Source of the DNA: Balaenoptera acutorostrata
Lineage: Eukaryota; Chordata; Mammalia; Artiodactyla; Balaenopteridae
DNA: 64,000 bases
Assembly (NCBI RefSeq): GCF_949987535.1
Contig: NC_080078.1
Span: forward strand, 30,772,942-30,836,941
Direction of reading: 5' to 3'
Positions within the stretch are counted from its first letter, which is position 1. Each line of letters opens with the position of its first letter. Shown piece after piece: positions 51,325-61,499 of the stretch. Below the pieces are notes generated by a model. It was not told the origin of the DNA. It did no database searches and worked only from the letters and a program-made list of their open reading frames with translations. The translations under genes and the position numbers were made by a program.

Positions 51325-52894
51325 GCTTCACTACACCAGTGCTTCTAAAACAACAGCAGTGGTGGGATCCACTTTTAAAAAACCTAATCCTTTATTGTCA
51401 GGTACTTTTGTAAAATACAATAAAAATATTTATTAGAAAAAATGATCTTATAATACCTGGACATTGCAGCAATGCCAGATTGCTATAAACATGTCTAGAC
51501 AGTTAACTCTCAATTTCTGTTCCTCTTGTCATGGACCCATAATAACAGGTCCATGGACCACACTCTGAGTAGCTAACACTCCTTGAGACACACACACTGC
51601 TTCTCCACTACATCCTCTTTCTCTTGCCCTGCGGTTGCCACCCCTACACACACATCGCATCCCCAGAAAGTTCTCTGAATTAATTGTTCTGAGGTGGGCC
51701 CTATGCATCTGAATTTTTTAAAAGTACGGTACGTGGTACTAACATGTAGCCAGGGTTGAGGTGGCCTTTGAGTGTCTATGTCCATTATTTCACTTGAAAC
51801 CTTTTTTTAAAGGATGCACGTGGGGATGATTCCCTATTTTTTCCATTTCTTACTGACTGAGAGCTGAGGGCCAGAGAGATTGGGTTCACAGTGGAGCCAG
51901 ATCTAGTACTAGTGTCTCGAGTCCCAGCTCAGGACTCTTTCTGTTCTTCTGGTACCCCAGAGAAAGCCCCCTCCTTCCTACGAGACCCTGGAAGCCCATC
52001 TGCTTAAGGCCTGATTCAATGGGAGTCCTCATGCACTCCCAAGACCCCTGGCTGGATGGTGGTAAATGGAAAAGAATGAGGAAGTCGGTGCCCGGGCAGG
52101 AAGAAAATGTCTGAGCAGCTCGTTGAGGCTGAAGCTGCATCTGAAATTGTAGGGAAGTTTGTATACATCCTAAGTGACTGGAAGGGAAGCAGGGCTTGGA
52201 CCAAGCAGCCTGTGGAGGGTTTTGTGATTACAGCATCACTGAGCTCAGCAGCCTGGCTGGCATGAGTCTGCTTCTCTCTCTTCTCCTCTTTACTTACACG
52301 CTACGGCAAACACGTAGAAAAATACAGAGAACTGTTTTACAACACTGACCGGCCTATCTCCTAGACTGAGCATTTACCCTTTTCTGGCCCAAAGTAGAGT
52401 CTATTAAAGTTTCCTTTAAGATCGGAGACTAAATGTTCTGAACCAGCCACCCATGGGGAAAAAGTACAATTTGTGGTTTCGGCTTGTGAGCCCAGAGCTA
52501 GCGAGGCTTTTGCTTTCTGCAAGGTGATTTCCAGCTCGGCCTGGAAGTCAGTGCGGGGTAGATGCAGGAGCCACTACGCCCGATGCCTGTAGTGCTGAGT
52601 CCTTTCTGGCCGGGGCTGAGGTTGCCCTGGCTGCAGTCTCAGAAGAAAACATTTGCCAAGCAAATGAGTAACAAAAAGGGAATTGGGGCATGGGGTGGGG
52701 GTGGTTTAATCCACTTGAGAGCAAATTCTTTTCTTGCCTTGGATAGATAAATTGTTTATATGCAAATAATGCTGATTAGAAATGTGTTTTATATTTACAT
52801 TAAAGTGTGCCCAGGGATTTCTGCTTAGAAATAGTATTTTAGCTTTCCTCTTTGAAATGCCTCGCAGATTTTACCATTTCCTCTAGGCCATCTT
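51325..52894. other. No recognised gene
   Basis: 51330-51560 ('CCAGTGCTTCTAAAACAACAGC', 'GGTCCATGGACCACACTCTGAGTAGC') looks like a decayed hAT-derived repeat. The remainder is unique-looking, with frames that have no domain. Includes a long unassigned stretch. Confidence 0.4.
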
Positions 52895-53265
52895 TATGAC
52901 AATATCTACCATTTACTGTGCTCCTGCCACGTGCCAGACTGTGATGGATGCTTTACATGCGTGATCTAATTCTAATCCTTACAACCAAATAATAATAATA
53001 ATAATAATGACAGCAATGATTATAAAATGATAACAAACAATAGCTCTCATATATTGAATACTTGTCATATGCCAGGCATTGTGCTGAATGCTTGCTTTAC
53101 CTACACTATATCTCATTTTATTCTCATACCTGCTACACAGGAAAGGACTGTTAGTCTCCCTGTTTTACCCATAAGGTATCAGCAGTGGGGTGATTCCCCT
53201 CTTTTTATTGTTGGGGCAACTGAGACACATAATCTGGCAATTTGTTCAAGATCACAAGCTTAAAT
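52895..53265 (-). mobile_element. Two MIR-like pieces separated by (AAT)n
   Basis: First: 'CTACCATTTACTGTGCTCCTGCCACGTGCCAGAC'. Then (AATAAT)n at 52988-53007. Second: 'AATAGCTCTCATATATTGAATACTTGTCATATGCCAGGCATTGTGCTGAATGC' and 'GGGGCAACTGAGACACATAATCTGGC'. Both antisense. Confidence 0.78.
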
Positions 53266-53269
53266 TGGG

Positions 53270-53574
53270 ATCCAGGTCTTTCTCAGAGATCCGTGCTTCC
53301 TTGGCCTTATCGGAGAATGGACCATCCCCATCTCATTGGATCTTGTTAAAAACATGTTTTCTTAAAAATGGAATTTTTTTGTTGGGACTTGGAGGGACTT
53401 GGGAGAAAAAGTGGGCCCTGAGCCTTGGTATAGTCCACAGTCACTGAATGCAGGCCCCAGCCAGTGCCCAGACCAAGCGTTTGGAGCTGTAGCTCTGGAT
53501 GTATTCTCATTTGTGACAATCAGGGTTTCCAAAGCGTCTGTGCTTCCGAGTCTGGGACCTGGACAGTCAGAGCA
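53270..53574. other. No recognised feature
   Basis: Unique-looking sequence leading into a CpG-rich patch. Confidence 0.4.
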
Positions 53575-53880
53575 GCCCAGAGATGAGAGGCGAGTTTCTT
53601 TCCTGCTCATCTTCACGGTGCCGCACAGAGCTGGGTACGCTGTTTACGGGCGAATGCAGTGACAGGTCGGCCGAGCGGAGTGCCGCAGCGCCAGCACAGC
53701 CACCTCCCTGGCTGAGTTCCCCTCGTGCAGCCTCGGCACTAGCGGGCCCGGAGGCTCCCCACTCCCTCTGTGAAAGTGTCCCCCAGGTGAACAGCCTGAA
53801 GAGCCTCCAGGATCCTCTCGCCTGTCTGCAAGCAAGTCTGGCTGCAGAGCGGAGCTGAGACCTGGGCCACCACAGTGTAC
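53575..53880. promoter_or_regulatory. Small CpG-rich patch, possible regulatory element
   Basis: Outside SINEs, CpG is scarce in this window, but I count about 14 CpG in roughly 140 bases at 53612-53752 (for example GGTCGGCCGAGCGGAG and CAGCGCCAGCAC) and 16 to 53861. It is not a recognised repeat. The patch is too small for a conventional CpG island, and I see no TATA or other core promoter motif. A regulatory role is inference from composition only. A minus-strand frame of 171 codons crosses it without a domain. Confidence 0.3.
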
Positions 53881-53884
53881 AAGC

Positions 53885-54699
53885 GCTGGCTGTCCCTGCC
53901 ATATGTAGGAGAGCTGTCCTCCAGGGGCTGGAAGGCATGTCAGCTATGACGGGATTGGTACCTGGCTGTGTGCCTTCTCGTGCTGCCCCCCAAACCCCAC
54001 TTTCTTCTCTTCTGACTCTTTCTGGAAAACACCAGCCTCCCTTTCTCTCCCCTTGATCAGAATTCTTATAACATCCACCCATGTTTCACTTAGCAGGTAC
54101 TTTATCATGTGCTGTTTTATGGTTTTGTAATTGAAATGGCCCACATGTTTTGCTTTGCTTCCCAAGCTGATTGAAGTGCCTCCTGATCAAGTCTCCTTTT
54201 AACAATTCATCTCTTTAAAATTGTCATCTTACCTTTTTATCTAATTATAAATGTGACATATACTCATAGTATAATAGAAAAATTTGGAAGAAATGCATCA
54301 GGGTCAGGACTGAGCTGGTGAGGCACTCGCCTTGGGTACAGAATTCAAGGGGGCGCCAAAAACTGTTATCAAAATAAATGCTATTTTAATGCAATACTTA
54401 AAAGGGCAGAAATTAATGTAAATAATTCTATGATGAGCTATATATTGAATTTTTAAATAAAAAGAGGATCCAACAGGACCAGGACTCAGTGCCAGCCAGG
54501 CAGATCAGGCAAGTGCAGGGCCAAATTCTGTCATTATTTCAAATTCTGATATTTCTTTCATCATGGATTTTCCTGCGTTTATTTTGATTTGTAAAAATGT
54601 GGCATTAAACTCTTATCTTTAGTGCTGAGTCTTTTGACACCTTAAATTTTGTACCCAAAGCAAGAATCTCATTCACTTTGCCCTGGTCCCAGCCCTGGT
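53885..54699. other. Unassigned, probably old repeat at 54290-54690
   Basis: 'GGACTGAGCTGGTGAGGCACTCGCCTTGGG' and 'CATTCACTTTGCCCTGGTCCCAGCCC' bracket an AT-rich core and look like the ends of an ancient repeat I cannot name. Confidence 0.4.
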
Positions 54700-54905
54700 A
54701 ATAATTAATGGCCAATGTTTACCGAGCACCCACGGGGTCCCAAGCTTGTTCTCATGCCTTGTATGTGCTCAGTCCACACAACAACCCCATGAACTAGGAG
54801 TTGATACCGTTCACGTTTCTCAGAGTAATCGTAGTAACTTGCTACTAACGCAGTTTGAAAGAGGCAGAACCAAGGTGCTAACCTAGGCTTATTTGGCTCT
54901 AGACC
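54700..54905 (-). mobile_element. MIR SINE
   Basis: 'AATTAATGGCCAATGTTTACCGAGCACCC', 'ACACAACAACCCCATGAACTAGGAG', 'TTTGAAAGAGGCAGAACCAAGGTGC'. Confidence 0.75.
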
Positions 54906-54929
54906 ATTCACTTGGGTGATCATACCCTG

Positions 54930-55095
54930 CGCAGAAGTAATTTCTAGTCCTGCCGTCAGGCGTTGTCTCCCCCAGGTAGCTTCTGTGACCCCCAGACTCA
55001 TCAGGTGCCCTGTGATGGGCATCCCAGCCCTTCCAACAGCGTGTGATCATTATCTGTTTACTTGTCTGTCTTCCTCATGGAGCCTCTTAAAGATG
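54930..55095 (+). mobile_element. L2 LINE 3' fragment
   Basis: 'AGTCCTGCCGTCAGGCGTTG', 'AGGTAGCTTCTGTGACCCCCAGACTCATCAGGTGCCC' and 'ATTATCTGTTTACTTGTCTGTCTTCCTC' in sense L2 order. Confidence 0.72.
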
Positions 55096-55099
55096 GCCA

Positions 55100-56019
55100 T
55101 TTTTTCATCTTCCCCTGGTTACTTTGTGGCCAAAAGAGGAGAAGTTCATGGCATGCTTTGGGCTTGCTTACGTGCTCATGATTGGCTCTGGACTCAACCT
55201 CATTTGCCCCTATGGAAACACCTCTGCGAGGACAGAAAGAGTCATCTTCCTGCATTTGTGTTCATCCATCATGGTCCATTAACCAACGGTGGGCTGGGGC
55301 CATTTTCCAATATGACTGATGATATTTGAAGACTCAGCAGAGGAGGTGTGGAAGGCTCGTCTGGCAGACCAGCTCCATCCTGCCGCCTTGTGTAAGGGAC
55401 ACTGGTGGGGTCCGGGGTGGTTCTGGTTGAGTCAGAGATGCATAAGCCTACGTTGCCCTAATGTGGCGGAGAGCAACATAATCACTCAAAGGGGGGAGAG
55501 AAATTACTGCAAAACTGCAGCTCAGCTAAACTCCCAGCCTCTTGGTTATCCATTCCTCTCATAGTCGCTATGCCAGACACTCTGGCCCCAGCAGCGACCA
55601 GGGAGGAGAGGGCTCCCTGCCTTCATAAGGTGCATGATTTGTTGACTGCCGTCTGCATTGTGCACTGAAATGGGTTTGTGATTGGTGCACAGCTGTAGCC
55701 CCTTACAAGTACTAGATGCAGCGCATCCATGGAGCAAGAGTCCTTTGCTTTCCCATGCATGTGTGGAAATACAGTGTGCAGGAAGTAGAGGTCTGAACCT
55801 GTCCTGTCAGGCTGTGTGCTGAGCATTGCATGGGGTGATTGGAGGGAACACTCACCGTGAGAAGCCCACCGTCCAGTTGAGAAGCTGAACAACTCTCAAA
55901 TATCCAAAGTGTCTTTCCTGACTGTCCCCTACCCTATCATAGGCTGGATTAGGTACCCCTGTGACCCCCTGGGCTTCCTTTTCCCAGGGCATGCCCACCA
56001 TGTTACTGAGTGAGGGTCT
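55100..56019. other. No recognised feature
   Basis: About 0.9 kb of unique-looking DNA with short overlapping frames and no recognised domain. Confidence 0.4.
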
Positions 56020-56160
56020 GCATGGGCGCTCATTTCCTCCATCGACCATGAGCTTCCTCAGAGCAGTGACAGAGTTGTTTTACCTCCCCGTCCCCTGCGG
56101 TGACCAGGGCCTGGTAAACAGTATGTGCTCAGTAAATGTTTGTTGAAGGAATATAGTGAA
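56020..56160 (+). mobile_element. L2 3' end
   Basis: 'GACCATGAGCTTCCTCAGAGCAGTGACAGAG' and 'CAGGGCCTGGTAAACAGTATGTGCTCAGTAAATGTTTGTTGAAGG'. Confidence 0.82.
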
Positions 56161-56479
56161 TGGATGATTGAGCAGGTGAAAACACTTGAGAGTAAGCTTA
56201 TGCTGCAATGTTAAATGCATACAAATTAATCCAGTGCAAACTGCGTACGCAGGGCAAAGCAACTTCCCAAATGTAAGTATACTCGAAATTTGAAGTGCTT
56301 TCAGAATCAGCAGGGAGTCTTTTTTTTTTTTTTTCTTAAGTAAGCTAGTCATTACTAATTCGTCACTACTAATTTGAAGTAAGTCACCTGGAAGTAGGTC
56401 TCTGGTGGCATGCCACAGGTCTCTATACTTGGGTCTGTTTTATAAACATTGTGGATCGTTCAGGTCTATGGCTCTCTCT
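56161..56479. other. No recognised feature; T-run at 56320-56335
   Basis: AT-rich, with one homopolymer run and no flanking duplication that I could see. Confidence 0.35.
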
Positions 56480-57050
56480 ACATCTTCCCTCCTACCCTTT
56501 ATAAGACTCCAATTATTTCTCATTTGGGCTGTTATAACACCCTTTGAAATGCCCTCTTACCTTTCTATCCGTGCATCTTCCCATAGATACTAGAATTTTT
56601 TTCTGAAATGCAAATGTCATGCTCCTATTAATAATCCATTACTCGTGGTTAAAATCCGTGTCACTTAATCTGCTGCCCAACTCCCTCCATTCATAGCCTT
56701 CTAGGCTTGTCTCTCTTCACTTTCACCTATGTTTCAACCACTTGAAATACTTGCCACTTTTTGAGACACCTTCAGGCCTTTGTAATGCTTTTCCATTTGT
56801 CTGGGGCTCCTGTCCCGTTCTCACCAGTTAACCCCTGCTATTCCCACAAAACCCAGCTTTCTTTAATAATAGCACTTAACACTTGGTTACACGGTCATCT
56901 ATTTATGTCTCTGTCTCTCTTACTAGATTGTGAGTGTTTTAAGGGCAGGGGTCATGCTTTATTCACTTGCTTATCTTCAGCTGCCCTTTGGGCTTGGCTC
57001 ACAGTAGCCACTCAGGCTGTGCTTGTTGACTGAATGAAGACCCAAGGTTT
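56480..57050 (+). mobile_element. L2 LINE 3' region
   Basis: 'ACTCCAATTATTTCTCATTTGGGCTGTTATAACACCC', 'CCAACTCCCTCCATTCATAGCC', 'TACTTGCCACTTTTTGAGACACC', 'TTCAGGCCTTTGTAATGC', 'TGTCTCTCTTACTAGATTGTGAGTGTTTTAAGGGCAGGGGTCATGC'. A long L2. Confidence 0.87.
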
Positions 57051-57054
57051 TCTT

Positions 57055-57289
57055 AACAAATTAGTAAATGCCAAAGCCAGGAGGAAAGAACATATAAAGG
57101 CCAGTGAAATCAAGCTTCAAATATAGGTCACTGGCCTAGAATGTGGAATAAAGTTGTCATTCAAGTGACATAAGTACTGAAGTCTTGCATATCATTTACA
57201 AAATTTATTCCACAAATGCTAGGTTGAAAAGGTGGTGGTATTCATCCATGAAAAAATGATCAAATGATGCTAGTAGGCCGAAACTTCCA
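57055..57289. other. No recognised feature
   Basis: AT-rich short gap. Confidence 0.35.
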
Positions 57290-57620
57290 TTTCTGTTAAT
57301 AATAAGGCAGAATATTGACAAGTTAGATTCTCCCACACATTCACCCACCCACCCATTTATTAGCTGGACTAGGCACCAGGGGGGATGATGAGCAAACATA
57401 GGTTTAGACCCTACCCCCCCAGAGTTTATCATCTAGTGGGGGTCACAGACATTAAACGGCTAGCCATAGTAACCGTGCATACTTACAGAGAGAGTGTTCT
57501 AGAGGAAAAGGGCATTCAGCAAAAGAGTTTGACCCAGATTTGTAGCCGGTCAGGGAGGGCTTCTTTGAGGAAGTGGTGCTTGAGCAAGATTCGAGGGATG
57601 AGTAGAAGTTGACTCAAGAG
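57290..57620 (-). mobile_element. L2 LINE 3' region
   Basis: 'CTAGGCACCAGGGGGGATGATGAGC', 'AGAGTTTATCATCTAGTGGGGGTCACAGACATTAAACGG', 'GGAGGGCTTCTTTGAGGAAGTGGTGCTTGAGC' are reversed L2 landmarks. Confidence 0.85.
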
Positions 57621-58747
57621 CTTGATAATTTCCAGAAGGAGAAGGAGGCTGGAGGGGGTGGTATGCCAAACCACATAGGGGTCACTTTGAGTGATTTTCT
57701 CTTTGCTGGACAAAATGTCTTTACCTAGGAAAAGATTGAAAAATTTGAAGCATAGTTTATATTATCTGCATTTGAGAAGATACAGAAGAGAGGCTGCCAT
57801 GGTTTTGAGTCCTTGTATATGGCCTTTATTATGTTGAGCTAAGTTCCCTCTATGCCTACTTTCTGGAGGGTTTTTATCATAAATGGGTGTTGAATTTTGT
57901 CAAAAGCTTTTCTGCATCTATTGAGATGATCATATGGTTTTTATTCTTCAGTTTGTTAATATGGTGTATCACATTGATTGATTTGCGTATATTGAAGAAT
58001 CCTTGCATCACTGGGATGAACCCCACTTGATCATGGAGTATGATTCTTTTAATGTGCTGTTGGATTCTGTTTGCTAGTATTTTGTTGAGGATTTTTGCAT
58101 CTATGTTCATCAGTGATATTGGCCTGTAGTTTTCTTTTTTTGTGACATCTTTGTCTGGTTTTGGTATCAGGGTGATGGTAGCCTTGTAGAATGAGTTTGG
58201 GAGTGTTCCTCCCTCTGCTATGTTTTGGAAGAGTTTGAGAAGGATAGGTGTTAGCTCTTCTCTAAATGTTTGATAGAATTCGCCTGGGAAGCCATCTGGT
58301 CCTGAGCTTTTCTTTGTTGAAAGATTTTTAATCACAGTTTCAATTACAGTGCTTGTGATTGGTCAGTTTATATTTTCTATTTCTTCCCAGTTCAGTCTCA
58401 GAAGGTTGTGCTTTTCTAAGAATTTGTCCATTTCTTCCAGGTTGTCCATTTTATTGGCATATAGTTGCTTGTAGTAATCTCTCATGATCCTTTGTATTTC
58501 TGCAGTGCCAACTGTTACTTCTCCTTTTTCATTTCTAATTCTATTGATTGAGTCTTCTCCCTTTTCTTCTTGATGAGTCTGGCTAATGGTTTATCAATTT
58601 TGTTTATCTTCTCAAAGACCCAGCTTGTAGTTTTATTGATCTTTGCTATCTTTTCCTTCATTTTCATTTATTTCTGATCTGATCTTTATGATTTCTTTCC
58701 TTCTGCTAACTTTGGGGTTTTTTGGTTCTTCTTTCTCTAATTGCTTT

Positions 58748-58792
58748 AGGTGTAAGGTTAGGTTGTTTATTTTGAGATGTTTCTTGTTTCTT
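58748..58792. repeat. 45-bp direct repeat, left copy
   Basis: L1 sequence from AGGTGTAAGGTTAGG to TTGTTTCTT, identical to 59581-59625. The L1 reads straight across if one copy and the insert are removed. This identifies the repeat as a target-site duplication, longer than the usual 7-20 bases. Confidence 0.95.
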
Positions 58793-59580
58793 TTTTTTTT
58801 TCCATGTAAATTTGTGTTTATTTTTATATGATTGAATGAGTTTTGTATGAAAGTGAGAAGTTGTCTATAGCTAATGCCTATAAACAACCTGAAGACTTGT
58901 GAAATTCACGTTTCTTTTTTTTTTTTTTTAATCCATGTTTCCAGGGCATGAACCAGACATGGGCACAAACCAAAAGCCAAGCTGGGATAAACAAGGAGTT
59001 ACTTTGTCCCTGGCTGATATGAGACAAGCACCACCAACCAGGCGCCACTCTACCCAGGCTAGGGACATCACGTTTCTTTTTTAAAAAACAATTTTCAAGG
59101 TTCTTTTTTACAATGAACATTTTTGATTTAAAATCTATTGTTTGTATACTTTCAGAGACTTTACTTACTTCATGATTAGTACCACCAAACAGCTGTACGA
59201 AGAATTGTTTCTTTTGTTAATAAGAGAAAAAGTGAATAGTGTTCATTATGTATGTGGAGTGTTGTTTTATGTGTTCGATTATAGCAAAGCAATCAGTCAG
59301 TGTTTTTTCTTTCTTTTTTTTTTCTTTTTTTTTGGGGGGGTTATTTTATTTTTGATTTATTAAACTCCTTTCCTAGTTTAAATCTATATTGCTTTCTTTT
59401 CTTCTTTAATTTCCTTTAAAGCAACCCCTTTGCATTTGTTTTTTCTCTGCTGCATATTAGATTTTAATCTTATTCATTTAAAAAGGTAGTTTGTTTTTCT
59501 TAGAAACTTTTTTATATTCATGTTTCTAAAGCGATAATAGAGGCAAGTATATAACTGAAATGTCACATTATCAGATATTA
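58793..59580 (-). mobile_element. 788-bp poly(A)-bearing retrocopy inserted in the L1
   Basis: On the minus strand the insert ends with AATAAA about 17 bases before an A-run (plus-strand T-run from 58793), the layout of a polyadenylated mRNA 3' end. It is flanked by perfect 45-bp duplications. No intact frame or known domain is visible, so the parent is probably a 3' UTR or non-coding transcript I cannot name. An A-rich, purine-only tract (59308-59331 region on the plus strand as T/C) lies inside. A second element (58921-59067) is nested in it. Confidence 0.85.
58921..59067 (-). ncRNA. H/ACA snoRNA retroposon copy, possibly SNORA48 (ACA48) family
   Basis: A 147-bp insert flanked by perfect 15-bp repeats TCACGTTTCTTTTTT (58906-58920 and 59068-59082), with a poly(A) tail at the left (T-run 58921-58929). 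On the minus strand it begins exactly at the right repeat with TGTCCCT, which pairs with AGGGACA 57 bases later to close a first hairpin of about 63 nt. Next comes AAAGTA, matching box H (ANANNA). A second imperfect hairpin follows, then ACATGG, i.e. box ACA three bases before the predicted mature end (58933). About 135 nt in total, typical for the class. The sequence recalls SNORA48 from memory, unverified. Functional H/ACA RNAs guide pseudouridylation; this copy sits outside a host intron and carries a poly(A) tail, so it is probably a non-functional retrocopy. Confidence 0.7.
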
Positions 59581-59625
59581 AGGTGTAAGGTTAGGTTGTT
59601 TATTTTGAGATGTTTCTTGTTTCTT
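59581..59625. repeat. 45-bp direct repeat, right copy
   Basis: Identical to 58748-58792; the L1 continues from here with GAGGTAGGATTGTATTGC. On the minus strand the duplication begins AAGAAAC after CCTC, an A-rich site acceptable to L1 endonuclease. Confidence 0.95.
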
Positions 59626-60595
59626 GAGGTAGGATTGTATTGCTATAAACTTCCCTCTTAGAACTACTTTTGCTGCATCCCATAGGTTTTGGGTCATTGT
59701 GTTTTCATTGTCATTTGTTTCTAGTTTTTTTGATTTCCTCTTTGAGTTCTTCAGTGATCTCTTGATTATTTAGTAGTGTTTTGGTTAGCCTCCATATGTT
59801 TGTAGTTTTTACAGATTTTTTCCTGTAATTGATATCTAGTCTCATAACGTTGTGGTCGGGAAAGATACTTGATACAATTTCATTTTTCTTAAATTTACCA
59901 AGGCTTGATTTGTGACCTAAGATATGATCTATCCTGGAGAATGTTCTATGAGCACTTGAGGAGAAAGTGTATTCTGCTGTTTTTGGATGGAATGTCCTGT
60001 AAATATCAATTAAATCCATCTTGTTTAATGTATCATTTAAAGCTTGTGTTTCCTTATTTATTTTCATTTTGGATGATCTGTCCATTGGTGAAAGTGGGGT
60101 GTTAAAAGTCCCCTACTATTATTGTGTTACTATCAGTTTCCCCTTTTATGGCTGTTAACATTTGCCTTATGTATTGAGGTGCTCCTGTGTTAGGTGCATA
60201 AGTATTTACAATTGTTATATCTTCTTCTTGGATGATCCCTTGATCATTATGTAGTGTCCTTCTTTGTCTCTTGTAATAGTCTTTATTTTAAAGTCTATTT
60301 TGTCTAATATGAGAATTGCTATTCCAGCTTTCTTTTGATTTCCATTTGCATAGAATATCATTTTCCATCCCCTCAGTTTCAGTCTGTATGTGTCCCTAGG
60401 TCTGAAGTGGGTCTGTTGTAGACAGCATATATATGGGTCTTGTTTTTGTATCCATTCAGCTAGTCTATGTGTTTTGGTTGGAGCATTTAATCCATTTACA
60501 TTTAAGGTAGTTATCAATATGTGTGTTCCTATTACTATTTTCTTAATTGTTTTGGTTTGTTATTGTAGGTCTTTTCCTTCTCTTGTGTTTCCTGC

Positions 60596-61497
60596 CTAGT
60601 GAAGTTCCTTTAGCATTTGTTGTAAAGCTGGTTTGGTGGTGCTGAATTCTCTTAGCTTTTGCTTGTCTGTAAAGGTTTTAATTTCTCCGTCGAATCTGAA
60701 TGAGATCCTTGCTGGATAGAGTAATCTTGGTTGTAAGTTTTTCCCTTTCATCACTTTAAATATGTCCGGACACTCCCTTCTGGCTTGCAGAGTTTCTGCT
60801 GAAAGATCAGCTGTTAACCTTATGGGGATTCCCTTGTGTGTTATTTGTTGCTTTTCCCTTGCTGCTTTTAATATTTTTTCTTTGTATTTAATTTTTGATA
60901 GTTTGAGTAATGTGTGTCTTGGAGTGTTTCTCCTTGTATTTATCCTGTATGGGACTCTCTGCACTTCCTGGACTTGATTGACTATTTCCTTTCCCGTATT
61001 AGGGAAGTTTTCAACTATAACCTCTGCAAATATTTTCTCAGTCCCTTTTTTTTCTCTTCTTCTTCTGGGACCCCTATAATTCGAATGTTGGTGCAGTTAA
61101 TGTTGTCCCAGAGGTCTCTGAGACTGTCATCAATTCTTTTCATTCTTTTTTCTTTATTCTGCTCTGTGGTAGTTATTTCCACTATTTTATCTTCCAGGTC
61201 ACTTATCCATTCTGTTGCCTCAGTTATTCTGCTATTGATTCCTTCTAGAGAATTTTAAATTTCATTTATTGTGTTGTTCATCATTGTTTGTTTGCTCTTT
61301 AGTTCTTCTAGGTTCTTGTTAAATGTTTGTTGTATTTTTTCCATTCTATTTCCAAGATTTTGGATCATCTTCACTATCATTACTCTGAATTCTTTTTCAG
61401 GTAGACTGCCTATTTCCTCTTCATTTGTTTGGTCTGGTGGGTTTTTACCTTGCTCCTTCATCTGCTGTGTATTTCTCTGTCTTCTCATTTTGCTCAA
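60596..61497 (-). pseudogene. L1 ORF1 pseudogene
   Basis: ORF1 encodes the trimeric RNA-binding protein of the L1 particle. The N-terminal coiled-coil part is open at 61497-61255 (Lys/Glu/Gln-rich, with QNLGNRMEKIQ-type heptads). The C-terminal domain is open at 60964-60596 and includes a PYRINTRRNTPRH-like stretch and the AREKQQITHKG and LTADLSAETLQARRE motifs. The RRM-containing middle (61254-60965) is out of frame or interrupted by stops. It lies just upstream of ORF2 on the minus strand, as expected. Confidence 0.9.
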
Positions 61498-61499
61498 CT

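Larger units (their letters stand above)
57877..60517 (-). pseudogene. L1 ORF2 pseudogene (endonuclease and partial reverse transcriptase)
   Basis: ORF2 of an active L1 supplies endonuclease and reverse transcriptase for target-primed reverse transcription. Here the endonuclease start (60517-60215, opening with the ITTLNVNGLNAP motif), a second block (60085-59711, containing the FSRIDHILGHK region) and a reverse-transcriptase block (58335-57877, with [15 protein letters not shown] and the NYRPISLMN motif) are in order but in separate open segments. Stops lie between them. The RT block ends in a frameshift just after the SIDAEK motif, and the catalytic FADD region is beyond the truncation. A 788-bp insertion also breaks it. 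It is not functional. Confidence 0.92.

Noticed and set aside
57877..58335. Active L1 reverse transcriptase
   Set aside because: The frame is truncated by a frameshift, the catalytic FADD region is missing, and the gene is interrupted upstream.
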